A stretch of DNA of 64,000 nucleotides, from the NCBI GenBank assembly GCA_025618425.1, contig CM046833.1, forward strand, positions 3,151,672-3,215,671. The letters run 5' to 3'. This stretch comes from Heliocidaris tuberculata (taxonomy: Eukaryota > Echinodermata > Echinoidea > Camarodonta > Echinometridae). Position 1 is the stretch's first letter; every line of letters begins with the position of its first letter. Under the pieces are notes generated by a model that saw only the letters and a program-made list of their open reading frames with translations, made no database searches and was not told where the DNA came from. The translations under genes and the position numbers were made by a program. Of the stretch, positions 23,012 to 35,400 are shown piece after piece.

Positions 23012-23186
23012 CAGTGGAACCTCGTTATTACAAACTCTTTGGGACCAATTAAATTACCTCCCTATATCAAAACTTTGTTATATCAGAGCTAAAAAACAAT
23101 AGAATACCAAGAAGTGGGACTGGCAAAATCACCTTGTAATGATGAGAGTTTGTTATAACAGTGTTCTTTATGACGAGGTTCCACTG
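23012..23186. mobile_element. MITE with CAGTGGAACCTCGTTAT ends
   Basis: CAGTGGAACCTCGTTATTAC and its inverted partner ATGACGAGGTTCCACTG enclose 175 bases with CAAACTCTTTGGGACCAA near the left. The copy at 28554-28728 is the same family. TA follows the right end. Confidence 0.75.
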
Positions 23187-23406
23187 TATGTGTTCCTATG
23201 CAATCTAATCTTCTCAAACCAAGGCAGCGTTAAATCAATGCTTGTCAAAATGTATTAGGAATCCCACCTTTGTATGAAATTCAGAGCTTGTGTTTCTGAA
23301 ACCTTACAAAGATCATGTATTACCTCATTAATTGGCATTAAAGTAATGAAATGTAACATAACAGAGAACCCTTTATTCTTCTTGAGTGATTTTTGATAGT
23401 GTCATT

Positions 23407-23825
23407 CAGTGTTGGGTACCTCGAGATCGATCTTGATCTCGAGACCAGTCTCGAGATCGGCATCAGTAACCTCGATCTTGTACTTGATCTCGAAGGTGTT
23501 GGTCTTGATCTTGATCTTGATCTGGGAGCTTCTGTTCTCAGAACTTTCGCTCAAGATCGCTCGAGATCAACATTGTTATTACGTAAATTATCATATGAAA
23601 AAGCTTTTAAAATCGTTCACCAATCGGCGAAAACACGACTCAGTGTTGGGTACCTCGAGATCGGCATCAGTAACCTCGATCTTGATCTTGATCTCGGACA
23701 TAGCTGATCTTGATCTCAGATGTTCTGATCTCGATCTTGAGCTGCGGATCTTGATCTGGATCTGGATCTCGGACTGTCTGATCTTGATCTTGATCTCCGA
23801 CCCTCTGGTCTTGGACCCAACACTG
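23407..23825. mobile_element. hAT-type non-autonomous element with perfect 8-bp target duplication
   Basis: Ends CAGTGTTGGG and CCCAACACTG are exact inverted repeats, flanked on both sides by GTGTCATT (23399-23406 and 23826-23833). An 8-bp duplication with CAGTG-type ends is diagnostic of hAT transposition. The 419-bp interior is almost entirely degenerate GATCTTGATCTCGA sequence. A second internal copy of the left end (CAGTGTTGGGTACCTCGAGA) occurs at about 23641. Confidence 0.88.
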
Positions 23826-23833
23826 GTGTCATT

Positions 23834-24390
23834 TTTAGTTTTGTGTAAAAGCATATTTGCAATGATTATACACAGGGTGCAATGTATGATAAAATATTTT
23901 TTTTGAGAGAAAATGGAAATTGATGATTTTTTAAAGTACAGGGCAAATGGGAGAGGAGCTCGCAAGATACCTCACAAAGTTGCCAATTTGTGTTTGATTG
24001 ATTACAACTTCAAATATTCATATCAGAATTTGCTCAAACTTACATTGATCCGTTTCTTTAATTTTTCTTCTTTTGAAACCAACTTGTAATCAGGGTGGAC
24101 TTTCCCTTTAAAGCCAGCTGGGAAAAGAGAATTTTTTTCAGTAGCTTATATTTTCAGTTTGTATGCCCACCTGTAATACAATCTTAATATATGAATTGTT
24201 TGAAATTATCGATTTATTGGACATACGATTGATTATAACATTTAATTTTCACAATTGAATGTTTTCGGTAACATTTAATTTTTCTGCTTCTGTTAAAAAC
24301 AACAGGGTGGACTTCCCCTTTAATTTGAAAAGGTTGTGGTGTGATAGAATATTACATATTCATACCTAATAACAAATAGACTGAAAGAGA
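23834..24390. other. Intergenic stretch with a short repeated GGGTGGACTT motif
   Basis: CAGGGTGGACTTTCCCTTTAA near 24092 and CAGGGTGGACTTCCCCTTTAA near 24303 are direct copies about 210 bases apart. Nothing else is recognised. Confidence 0.4.
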
Positions 24391-24399
24391 GATGGAGAT

Positions 24400-24480
24400 A
24401 AATAGCGAGAGAGGGGGGGGGGGGGGGGGAGAGAAAGAGAGAGAGAGTGGGAGAAGGAAGAAAGAAAATCAGAGGAGAGG
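24400..24480 (+). repeat. Poly(G)/(GA)n purine tract
   Basis: GAGAGAGG, an uninterrupted G run, then GAGAAAGAGAGAGAGAG. Simple sequence. Confidence 0.85.
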
Positions 24481-24502
24481 TAAAAGGGAAGACTTTTGTA
24501 TA

Positions 24503-25350
24503 CAGTGCATCCCCCCAAAAGTTAAGTCGGGAAAAGTCTCCCCAAATAAATATTTCAAAATATTTGTGGGAAATTTTTTATACCTGTGGATAGCTTTAGG
24601 GTCTCTTCTATCAAATGACACACACAAAAAATGATATTTTAAACTTTGTGTAAGCAAAAGCGACTTTTGCGAAAGGGTGCAATATCCAGACTTGGCAAGA
24701 ATTGGCATTTTTTTCTGGCTAGTATTAACAATTTTGAGAACGATTAACAGTTGACAGTTGGAAAAGTCTCGCCAAAGGAACATTTCAAAATATCTTCATG
24801 AAATTTTCATACCTATGGATAACTTAAAGGGCTCTTCTATCAAATGACACCAGAACATATTCTGATTATTAAAAGGCATTAATGAAAGAATAGGCTTTAT
24901 TTTCTGTATCTCCTGACATATCCCATCAAAACTTCAAGGTTGACTGCAAACGCCAGCTTTAATTAAAAATTTGCAATACTTCAAAACACTCAATAAAGCA
25001 GTTAATTGCTCACTGAAGCATAATAATGTTGATGAGATACATAAGTACATAGAGAGAACAAAACCTATTCTTTCATAAATTGTCTGTTGTTTATCAAAAT
25101 AAGCATTTACATGACTCCCAACTGTGCTGATACCAGCCAGAACAAATACCAATTCTTGTCAAGTCTGGATTTTGCACCTTTTCACAAAGTGTCCTTTGCT
25201 CACTCGAGCACAAAATAACGCCAGATATTTAGGTGTTATTTAATAAAAGAGATCATCGGCTATCCACAGGTATGAAATTTTGCTTCAAATATTTTGAAAT
25301 GTATATTTGGGGAGACTTTTTCCGACTTGACTTTTTTCTAGGATGCACTG
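24503..25350. mobile_element. TA-flanked 848-bp inverted-repeat transposon
   Basis: CAGTGCATCC... and ...GGATGCACTG are exact inverted ends, each bordered by TA. The arms extend inward, for example GGCAAGAATTGGCATTT against AAATACCAATTCTTGTC. It is the uninterrupted relative of 8327-9736. No transposase frame. Confidence 0.82.
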
Positions 25351-25519
25351 TAGAGCTCCTGGCAAGTCAAATACTAACCCAGCTTTAGTTAGGCAAAGTA
25401 CGGGCTAGAATGAAAGAGAAACAGACAGACAAGGATGGAAATAGATACACAGAGGGAGATAGAGGAATACAAAGTAAGGGAGAAACATGAAGCAAAACAG
25501 AGAGAGAAAAACATAGGGA

Positions 25520-25852
25520 GTAAAGTATGTACCCTCTCGCAATCTCAGATCGGCTCAGAAAGATCTTTTACATTGTCCTGTTATTCAGACCAAGTTTTAT
25601 GGTGAGCGATCATTTGCTCACGCTGCCCCTTCACTTTGGAATGCTATTCCATCCCATTTGAAGGATTCATCCACAATATCTCGGTTTAAAACCGTCTTGA
25701 AAACGTATCTGTTCAAAAAGCATTTTGAATGAGCTATATTGTGCATTTTATAGCATCTGTCTCTATTCTTGTTCTTCCCTTTCTTAAAGCGCATAGAGAC
25801 GCAATGGCAGTGATATGCGCTATAAAAGCATTGTTGTATTATTATTAAATTA
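25520..25852 (+). pseudogene. 3' end of a second LINE (C-terminal reading frame and tail)
   Basis: From 25526 the frame reads YVPSRNLRSAQKDLL, then GERSFAHAAPSLWNAIPSHL and KTYLFKKHF, and stops at 25730. This is the standard C-terminus of CR1/L2-type LINE polyproteins. It is followed by AGCGCATAGAGACGC...GCGCTATAAAAGC and a short TATTATTATT tail. Only the last part of the element is present. Confidence 0.8.
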
Positions 25853-26101
25853 GACACAAAATAAGTTGATTCGTCAAACAAATTATCTTTAAATTCACCA
25901 GTGTTCTCTTGCATTTTAATCTATTTCACACTGATCATTGACAATGCAGCTTAAAAAAGAATGTAGAATGTACTACATCTATCTACAAGTACATGAATGA
26001 AATATGTAAAAAGTAGACAATGAACATTATTCATTTTTACACAGTCATAAGAACTAACACAGGTAAAGCATAATACTGACATTCACTCATATTAACTCAC
26101 T

Positions 26102-26423
26102 GGCCCGTATTCTAAACTCCGGTTTAACTTAAGAGAAGGTTGAGATCTGGGAAAGGTCAAAAATAATTTGTGAGGTTTCCCATTCTCTTTATGTCAGTTA
26201 GGAAGATTATCATAGTAGAAATGTCTCCTGAAAAGGATTGTTCTTCAAATGCCCTCACATTAAAAACATGACAATAAACAGCTGAAATGTTCAAGCAGAA
26301 AACCTGAGTTCAGATTGTGATTTTCTAAAACTCTGGTTTAAAGGGCAGGTTTAGACGTGGTTTAAACCACACTTGGACCACAGTTCAAGACTTCAAGTTA
26401 AACCAGGTTTAGAATACAGGTCA
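26102..26423. mobile_element. MITE with CCCGTATTCTAAAC ends
   Basis: GGCCCGTATTCTAAACTCCGG at the left is inverted at the right as CCAGGTTTAGAATACAGGTC. About 320 bases, non-coding. A headless partial copy lies at 26595-26745. Confidence 0.7.
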
Positions 26424-26594
26424 CTCTATTTAGACAATAGCACTGGCTACAAGCATGCAAAATAATGGAGTGATCCACATGAAGCAGCAACTACATACAT
26501 TTTGACTTGCTTAACTACATACAGTGAATATGTGTGTCATCTTTCACAGTGTACATCTTGTCTGAACTTTACATAGTCATTATTCATTAAAGAG

Positions 26595-26745
26595 AAGATG
26601 GGTTCTGGGAAAGGTGAAAAATAATTTGTGAGCTTTCTCATTCCTTTTATGTCAGTTTGGAAGAACATCATAGTAGAAATGTCCCCTGAAAAAGGATTGC
26701 TCTACAAATGCCCTCATATTCGAAATATGACAAGAAATGGCTGAA
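26595..26745 (+). repeat. Partial copy of the 26.1-kb MITE
   Basis: GGGAAAGGTGAAAAATAATT through GAAATGTCCCCTGAAAAAGG repeats the interior of 26102-26423; the terminal repeats are missing. Confidence 0.65.
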
Positions 26746-27176
26746 TTGTTCTGGCCAAAAATTCATGCCACATGTGTGTACGGTCAAATATACACCCATT
26801 TCTTTGTGCAGTGCATGTGCTTTTCAGCGAGATTGGGTCAATTTCTTATCATTCTGATGATTCCGAAACCTCACAGTATACACCAATTCTTATGTATACA
26901 TGATCAACCTTTCCTGATTGCTTTGAGAGAGTTTCTTTCACAACGTAATTGCATGAACTCATTCTCTCACGATGCAGAAAACACGCTGCAAGTAAAAAAA
27001 ACTAAAAAAATGCTGCAGCAAAATGAAATGATATAAGCATGCTGTGCTTCATATTTCTGTATCTTATAACAAACAGATCAGTGAGTACGGGCCTTTATTG
27101 CGCTTGCAGCTACTTTTCTTTCACCCACACTTGCATTCATTTACATATAAAAGGTTTTTTGATTTTGCTCCAGTGA

Positions 27177-27535
27177 AGGGTACCTATCACCCAAAAAATA
27201 TTGCTCTGTATGTTAGAGGTTTCATGTCATTATTTCGAAATATGGGCTTCAAATATTAATTCTATAAAGAGATAGTGCAAGTTTTTATTTTACACTCTCT
27301 AAAGCGTAAAAGCAACTCAGGAGTAGACTACTCAACACGCCGTAGGCGCACGCCAAGATAAGAGCTCGTGTGGAACCCAACTCGGAGATCCGTTCTGTGC
27401 GCACACCTTCATGGTATCCTTTATTTCCTTCATACTCTGGGACTGTTGACCAATAGAATGCCAGATAAAGTTCTTTGAGGTTGATTTTATACTTTCTAGC
27501 AGTACACAAATTATTTTTTCTGGTGATTGGTACAC
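27177..27535. mobile_element. Dispersed element with GGGTACCTATCACC ends, first copy
   Basis: AGGGTACCTATCACC and GGTGATTGGTACAC are inverted ends. The interior matches 48064-48486 (ACTGTTGACCAATAGAATGCC and the following GATAAAGTTCTT). Non-coding. Confidence 0.7.
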
Positions 27536-27693
27536 TTGAATTCCATATTTCTTCTTCAAGGCAGATTACCAGGTCATGTGAGAACAAGACTTTAGATTTT
27601 GGTGGAAATTATTGCTTCAGTGAACATAAATACCAATGAAAATAACATAAAAAGACCATAAGAATAGTATACAAATATTGACTGCTCATGAGG

Positions 27694-27825
27694 ATGATGG
27701 TGGAAATTATCACTCCCAAGGTGGTGTTCATACCGGCCCTTCTATCACCCCCGCGGCGAAGCCGAGGGGGTGATAGAAGGGCCGGTATGAACACTACCGA
27801 GAAAGTGATAATTTCCACCACCATC
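27694..27825. mobile_element. Perfect hairpin element
   Basis: GATGGTGGAAATTATCACTC with TTCATACCGGCCCTTCTATC is mirrored by GATAGAAGGGCCGGTATGAA and GTGATAATTTCCACCACCATC. The arms meet at CCCCGCGGCGAAGCCGAGGGG. Confidence 0.8.
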
Positions 27826-27842
27826 CGATTACAGAGCAGTCC

Positions 27843-28165
27843 ATATTTGTTTTATATACCTCATCCTTTTCATTGATTCATGGATAGGTCTAGCTGTAGG
27901 TCTAGCTATAACAAATGTTGGAATTCTTACGCGCTGCGCGTATATAGCAACTCGCGAAAGCGCTAAAACCTGAACCTAATTTTGTGTACATACGTGTGTG
28001 CAAAAGTCGCAGAGGGGTTACGCGTTCTATCATTTGACCTTAGGTCAATTGATAGAACGCCAAAACCCTCTGACGCAATGATAGATCGAGATACGCCGTG
28101 TTATGTGATATAGTTTTGACCAATCAGTGAATAAGAATCTATGTATGAGGTATATAAAACAAGAT
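27843..28165. mobile_element. Second foldback element with inner hairpin
   Basis: Outer ends TTGTTTTATATACCTC and GAGGTATATAAAACAA are inverted. Inside, CGTTCTATCATTTGACC and GGTCAATTGATAGAACG form a hairpin at 28022-28062. Confidence 0.65.
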
Positions 28166-28553
28166 ATTGGAGAAGTATGTTCCATCAACTATTCAGATCA
28201 TCTATCAATGAATATATACAATGTACATGTACCTGTGTCTCTATCTGACCCTTAACAGCATGTACTCTCAAGAGCAAACCTAGATTTTTATTTCCATAAA
28301 TGAGAACCAACAATGATTACGAGAAAAATAAACGGTACAAAGAAAAAATAAGATGTTTGTCATTGCAAAAGTGCAATACATGACTTCTTCTTTTTCTTCA
28401 GACTTTGCACATTTCCAGTGCTAAGTTAGGATAAATAATACTGCATATTTGTATCAAATTCTAGAGTCAAAAATTCTAAATGCAATGTATTGCTGACAAA
28501 ATACTGTAATTTGTGATTGTTATCTGTGAGTTGACTGCGCATTTAAAAAAATA

Positions 28554-28728
28554 CAGTAGGATCTCGTTATAACAAACTCTTTGGGACCAAGGAAACAACC
28601 TCTTTATATCAAAACCTTGTTATATCAGTGATAAAAAACAATAGAATACAAAGAAGTGGGACCGGCAAAATGACCATGTTACAACAAGAGTTTTTGATAA
28701 CAGTGTTTTTTATAACAAGGTTCCACTG
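28554..28728. mobile_element. MITE with CAGTRGRAYCTCGTTAT ends, second copy
   Basis: CAGTAGGATCTCGTTATAAC and its inverted partner TATAACAAGGTTCCACTG, TA on both sides. Same interior as 23012-23186 (AACTCTTTGGGACCAA). Confidence 0.75.
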
Positions 28729-28760
28729 TATTTCACTCTAATTAAGACAATTCAAGACCT

Positions 28761-28909
28761 GGGCCCCCGTTTCATAAAACTTGTTATCGATGACAAGTTA
28801 CAATAATTGTTATAAGCTACTGAAATCGTTGAATCTGATTGACCGAGAGCAAATTTGTCGAAGAAATGGGGGAGTTGTCATTGATAACAAGTTTTATGAA
28901 ACAGGGCCC
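28761..28909. mobile_element. GGGCCC-ended foldback MITE, second single copy
   Basis: GGGCCCCCGTTTCATAAAACTTG to CAAGTTTTATGAAACAGGGCC, 149 bases, the same length as the copy at 22814-22962. Confidence 0.8.
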
Positions 28910-29362
28910 TGTTACATGTAAGAAGCATACCACTGGTGGGACACTGGCATCATGGGGGAGGGGGGAGGGAGGTGATATCCATCTTGCTTGATTGATGAAA
29001 TAAAAGTACAAGGCCTTTAAGTGAGGGATGGGAGGGAGGTGGATCTTTTTCTTTAAATATTGCCTACCCCTTCCTTTATTCTCTCTCTTTCTCTCTTTTT
29101 ATTCTTCTTTTCTTTTCTCTATTGCCATTCAAGTATGGGGAAGGGGTGAGATGGGCCCTATTATCTTCTTTTCAGGTTGCCTCTACCCTCTCATTCATTT
29201 CTTGTTGCTTTCTGTTTTCTTCTGATTTTTTTAAAGACCTTCAATTGGGGTGGGGCATGGGCATCATGATGAATACTGAGAACTTTAGAAAATATGTGGC
29301 AGAATATATTTCACTTTTTAGTGACCTATCAGCAATACTTTTCGTGGTGGAGAAACTGAATT

Positions 29363-29667
29363 GTAGGTTTAGTTTTTCAGGGTTACACTATGTGATCTTT
29401 CAAGGAATAAGAGCCCTGAAAAGGGCTGGTGAGCTCCGCTAAGAGCTCTGTGGTTCGTGACGTTTTGATCATTATGCTCTGATCGTTATCAGGAGAATGA
29501 CTAGAACCCTGCCCAGTGGAGGCTATTTATTGCCTACGAAGGGATCCGATTCACAGCCTGCTCATTTCTGATTGGCGCCAATCAGGAAATGGTCACTGAT
29601 GGGGCTATTCATGTGATCTTATTCCTTGAAATATCACATGGTGTAACCCTGAGAAAACTAAACCTAC
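29363..29667. mobile_element. MITE with GTAGGTTTAGTTTTTCAGGG ends
   Basis: GTAGGTTTAGTTTTTCAGGG, then TTACAC, at the left is inverted at the right as GTGTAACCCTGAGAAAACTA and AACCTAC. About 305 bases with inner inverted pieces (TGATTGGCGCCAATCA). Confidence 0.8.
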
Positions 29668-30304
29668 TATATTTAACTTGTTCATAAGCCTAAAAGAAAT
29701 TAATCAGTGGAAATGCTTACATACACAGGCCTAAGGGAAACCAATCAGTAGCGTAGCAATAACATGGACTAAGCCAGGCCATTGACTCAAGTCAAATGTT
29801 GTCACTTTATTGACAGGTTGTTGCAAATGTATTGAGCAAGAAGTTCCGAAACAGAAAGTTGTTGTTGCTACACCTTAATTACGAGTTGTCACTGAACTTG
29901 GAACTTGACAATGCTTTGAATACATATTATGGAAGTTGTCATTGCCTTCAAAAATATCCCCTTCAAACTTGTAGTCCAAACTGTGTAGTTTGGAAACTGG
30001 AAACTAACTATATTCAATATTATGAAATAACTAAGCAATTCATGATTTGGATCATATGAAAATGCTAAGTATTATGAGTTTTTTTCATATTTTGTATGAA
30101 AAATTCACACTGTAGCGTTTTTTTGTACAAGTACTACCATTTATACAAACAGGCAAGTTTAATGCTACTACATACGTGTCTGAGTTGAACTGGAAATATA
30201 TGGTTATAAAATTGTCCTAGAACACATGTAAAATTATCTCTAACAGAGAATGTGTCACATGAGCTGTAAAACTATTGTCATTCCTAATCCTAATCTATCT
30301 ACCA
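29668..30304. other. Intergenic stretch, nothing recognised
   Basis: AT-rich DNA downstream of both convergent PRDM genes. No gene or repeat is identified. Confidence 0.4.
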
Positions 30305-30784
30305 GGGGCGGTGTTCTGAGATTCATTTTATCTCAGATAAATTTTTTTATTTTATCTCGGTAAGATAAAATGTGCATAAAATTATTTTTTTGGTGGCGTT
30401 TTATCTCACTGGGACCTGCCCATTTTATATCCGTTATCCAATAAAAACTGTTGTTAGTTCTCACCTTTAGCATGCTCAACCAATGGAATCTCGCTCCTTG
30501 GTACAGAGCATATTGCGTCTTTACTTCATAACGCGTGTTTTAAAGCACAAAATGTGTTAAAACGCAAAACACGTTTTTGATGCAAGCGCTGGAAGAGGGG
30601 GTTAAAGCTATGGGTTAAAGTGACACTGCTGTCCGCCTATCAAGTGTATCAAAGTGCAAGTCACGCAAGAGGTAAGAGCGTGAGATAAAATATGAGATAA
30701 AATCCAAGATAAAATGTGGTCTCAGAATACAAAAAGATAAAATAAAATATTTTAGAGATAAAATGGTGCTCAGAATACCACCCC
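30305..30784. mobile_element. 480-bp transposon made of ATTTTATCTC repeats
   Basis: GGGGCGGTGTTCTGAGATTC and GTGCTCAGAATACCACCCC are inverted ends. Both arms contain repeated TTTTATCTC / GAGATAAAA. Confidence 0.78.
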
Positions 30785-30929
30785 AGTATTCTCTTGTAAG
30801 AACACATTTATAACTCAATCACACCAACCAGACGGACATCAGACCAACAATTACATTACCCCAAATAGCCATGATTTTGAAGATTATCGGTTGATTTTGA
30901 GTTGATAGCAGGGTGACTGGGTTATTATG

Positions 30930-31107
30930 GGCCTTGCATAAAAAATGAGCTGTCAGATTGTGGTTATTCCTAATCTGTTCATTGCTTCTTTCTCATATGA
31001 ACAGACTTAATGACAAGACCCTCTGTAGTACGGTGTAGTAGAAGATCAGTAAGAGATTGTGATTATTCCAAATCTGCTTTAACGGCTTCCCTCTCGTATG
31101 AACACAC
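30930..31107 (-). pseudogene. Two decayed copies of the last zinc finger of gene B, after its stop codon
   Basis: On the minus strand, two stretches of about 90-110 bases repeat the region of the last finger. The nearer one reads VHTRGKP...NNHNL in frame with the GEMPF...NNHNL of finger 12 but has lost its Cys residues. The farther one keeps NHNLTAH but is interrupted by an in-frame TGA. They look like tandem duplicates of the finger-coding repeat that fell outside the open frame and decayed in the 3' flank. Confidence 0.65.
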
Positions 31108-32408
31108 TCAATGATCCTCTGTAGAATGGTGTAGTAGATGAGCTGTAAGATTGTGATTGTTCCTAAATTGTTTCCCACATTTTTCACATTTGAATGGCAT
31201 TTCTCCAGTATGAACACGCTGATGAACCACCATCGAATCTTTACTTGAGAATCCCTTACCGCATACCAGACATACATAGGGACGGATTCCTTTATGACGG
31301 CGTTCGTGGTTCCGCCAGCTGGACCGCTCCATGAAACGCTTGTCGCAGAAGCTGCACGCAAAGCGTTTCTCTCGTTTGCCGTGCATGCGAGTGCGGTGCT
31401 TTCCCATGAGTTTCTGTGTTCGGAATCCTCTACTACAGACAGTGCACTTGTATGGTTTCAATCCTGTATGTTCACCTTGATGGTTCGTCAGAGCGTTGGC
31501 CGATGCAAAGGCACGTGGGCAGAGCTGACATTGGAAGGGTCGAATGGGGTTGTGTTTCTTGAGGTGAGCATCTAGGTTACATCTTGTTGCAAATCTTTGT
31601 GAACATTGTGGACATTGGTAAGTACCTTTCCCTTCATGTGCCTCCTGCTCATGATACTTCCTTTGGTTGTATTGACGGAACTTCATTCCACAATGACGAC
31701 ATTTGTACGGCCGTGGACGATCAAAGTAAGAGAAACGCTTTCCAAGCATATCTACAGGAAAGGCTGACGCTACATCGGCTTGCTTGTCTGAAACTTTCTC
31801 CTTTTCTTGTTCATCTGTCACTTTATCCGCACTTGAAGTCTCATCATTTTTTATTGAGTCTTCTTTCCGCGCTGCTTTGCTTGGATCCTTACAATGGTGT
31901 CTCTTGAATTCTGCTAAGTCCTCAAACTCCTGCTTACATTTCTGGCATGAGAACTTTGTACTGCACCAACCATGCATCTCACGTTCATGTCTGCGTAAGT
32001 TGTTCTTAGATGTGAATATCTTACTGCATATCTCACATTTAAACGGACGTGCTTGATGTTTCATGATATGCTTAGTCAATATCTGCGCGTTTTCGCATGC
32101 TTCCCCGCAGTGATCACAGACGTACATTCCGCCTGCAAAATCGTGGAAAGTCTCGTGGGCCGCCAGCCGCCCTCTGGTGGGGAAGTCTTTACCGCATGTG
32201 ACGCAGATGAAACGGTTGTCTGCATTTCGAACGTGATGGGTCGTGGAAGGTTGTCTTATTTCAGTCAGCTTTTTCTTGACCTCCCATGTAAAGAGGGGCC
32301 TTATTTCACCAGTGTGCTCTGTGTCATGAGCTAATTTCATATGTCTCATCATACGCTTAGCAGACTTGTAGAAACATTGACACTCCTTGCATTGGAAGTT
32401 GTCTGTCT
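31108..32408 (-). CDS. PRDM gene B, last coding exon (12 C2H2 zinc fingers)
   Basis: Acceptor TTTCCTACAG on the minus strand ends at 32409; phase 1 in; stop at 31108-31110. Fingers: one (CKEC), four (CVTC, CDHC, CEIC, CQKC), the DMLGK linker, then seven. The fifth (CQKC...HHC) is irregular, with its second His displaced. The last linkers are close to the canonical type (HTGEMPF). Confidence 0.92.
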
Positions 32409-35400
32409 CTGTAGGAAAACATACAAGTGGAAGAAAATATTCAGCATTACTAGTTCTGATCTTACTTTTAATCTATAAAATGAGGTTTAATCAGGTAGGA
32501 GTCCCTTCCTTCTTGTTTCTTCCAAGTTAGAGTCTAGGACCCCTGTTACACCGAAATCCCAATGAGTCTTGGGGTGCCCAGAGACTGGTGTCGGGTAGGT
32601 TTCAAATCCGGTGTAAATGCACGAAACCTACTCGAATCCACTTCTGAGCAAACCAGTCTCGGACTACCTAGCGATGTGGTCCGAGACTGGTTCGAGGACA
32701 CCCTGATACTTCTTAGGATTCAAGACTGGTCTCGGGGTAGGTATATTTCTGTGTAAAAGGGGCCTTAGATAGCTACACTTTGATCTACAATGATCCTTAA
32801 CAGTCCACTCTGTATCTAGGGATAAATCCTACCTGTACTGACATACAGCGCATCCTTTATCTGTATTTGTTGTTTCTTTCATTTGACTACAAAACATTTA
32901 AATTAGGCCTGAGACGAAACGGTTCCTCGCCCATCAAGCTGAAACCCAGTTTGCATTTACTATTTTGGAGTATTTCCAAACTAATTTTTACAATGATATA
33001 TTGCAATTTAGAACTTCAAATGTGCAATTCACAAACTGAATTTCAATGCAATCCAATTGTACTTGCTGCAGAAATAAATGGAAATCATTTCAGATGGAGA
33101 TAGGTCTTTTTCATGACTCTAAAATATTGGAGGATGATTCAAGTTTTGCGGTACCAAGTGCGTCCACAAAGGAAGTCAGTATGTGAATTGCCAGTTACGC
33201 TAACAGCACAGTGTATGTGGGGAGCAGACTGTTAAATTACCAAGTAACATGCATTTACTCTCTAATAATAAGCAAGAATAATATATGCCTTACCCGAGAT
33301 AAATATGAGGTAGGAATAAAAATAGACCATTCAGAAGAATGTGAATGTGCACTTTGATAGTTTAAAAAAATGTGTGTATCATGGCCAAGGTAAAATGGGA
33401 TGTTTGTATGCTTCTGTGCACGTGAATACAGCCCTAGACAGTAATACACTAAGACGAAGGTCGAATATAGCTGACATGATCGGATCAAAGTAAGCTTTAA
33501 CACAACTAAAAATACCACACAAGCAACAACAAAAATATAAAATTACGGTAGAACAGTTCCTTGCCTGGCATACAATACTATGGGTATCCATGATATCTCA
33601 AAGAAATAATGATATCTGAGGGTTATGAGTGCACTTCATATCGAGATTAGGCAGCCATATTTGACACTGTTTTGCATAGCAAGACCGCAGATGGCACCAG
33701 AGAGGAAGAAATTGAGGGCCTTACATCACATGACTGCTGGCTGATCACCTGATCTATAGTGCCAACATATTATCATCTCTACTGCCATCTGCAATCTTGC
33801 TATGCAAAATAATGTCTAATACGGCTGCTAAATCTCGATATGAAAAGCACTTGTAATCCTCAAATATCATTATTTCTTAGAGATATTGTGGATATCTATA
33901 GTATTGTTTGCTAAAGCAAAGTATTGCTTTATGGTAATTTTCTATTTTTACTGTCGCTTATGTGGTATATATAGTTGTGTTAAAGCTTACTTTCATCCGA
34001 TCACATCAGTTATATTCTAGGGCTGTATTCCTGTGCAAACAACATACTTGCCATTACCTTAGCCATGATGCACACATTTTTAGAATGATTAAAATCCACA
34101 TCCATGTTTTGCACGATTCATTTTTATTCTTCCTTCAAATATATTTTCTGGGTAAAGCATATTTAGTCATGCTGATTTTGAGAGAGTGAATGCATTGTAC
34201 TCGGTAATTTAACCCATAGACTACGGGAACTGGGTGGCTCCTGTATAAAGCCAATGAGAGTTTAAAAATTCAGTAGTCAATGGGTTAACAGTCTGCTCTG
34301 CATGTAGGTGGTGGTAGTGTTACTGCTCAGTTATCAGTCACTCACATTCTGACTTCCATTTCTGAACGTGCACGGTATCATAAAGCTTGATTTCCTCTTT
34401 CAGCCCTCAATTTTAGAGCATGAAAAGACCTTTGAATGTACAGTACTTCTAAATGTTTTATTTTTATTCTGAAATGTTATTTATCCAAGGAAAAGCATTG
34501 AATTGGAGTCAGTAACTGTCCTCTACACTGCATTATTTGTTTAGCACTTTTACCTTGACTCTCATTACTGCATACACTCAATTTTCTGTTGTTGGGGAAT
34601 TAACGTTTGGGTACACAGTGCCCACCCAAAATTTTTGAGTCAAACCAGGGCTTTGAAAAACCCGTGATGACTCGGTCCCAATTTAAATAATAAATACTGA
34701 CATTATTCCATTATGTTGAGTATCTTCAGGGAAATTTGAGGCCTGATATAGAATTCAGTACGAGTGTATACCTTTTTTATAGGTAAGGTCATCCAATTCG
34801 ACCTTGAAGCCTGCATGCTTGGCATACTCCTCACTATAAAAGACCCTCAGCTCAGTTCTTGGTTCTATGACCTTGGTAGTTTGAAAGTGAATGTACCCAT
34901 AGCGTTGTACAGCTTCTATGTTCTGTTCCTCTAAGTTCCTTGCGCACTGTACGTGTAACATCCAGTTCTCGTTTCGTTTGTACTTGCCATCTACATAGTA
35001 GAGGATCTTGCCTTGCAGGCATAGCTGAAACAATAACAAAATGTACATTTGATCTCTAGGCAATGATTACAGACAATGTATGAAACAGAGCAGTGCACTG
35101 CATTTACATAGACCCTATGCTGTTAATCTTCTAGAGGGGACAGTTTGCAAGCTTGAAATTTGTTTTAATGTTGAAACAAGGTCTGTGCTTGCAGACTACT
35201 CAGTAAATTTGCAAACAAGATTTGTTCCTCCACACACTCTCATTTAAGGGTGCTGCAAGCCTACTTCATTATATTTACTTACAGTTGTGAATAAATTCTG
35301 CAGAGAAAGCTAGGTGTCATACTTACTTCCCAAGACGATTCTTCTACACATCCAGCCGCTTCATCGACCAGAGCGCCAAGAAAAGATCCAAACTCTGCCC

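Noticed and set aside
31294..32334. Several plus-strand frames of about 90-107 codons
   Set aside because: Shadows of the gene B zinc-finger exon on the other strand.
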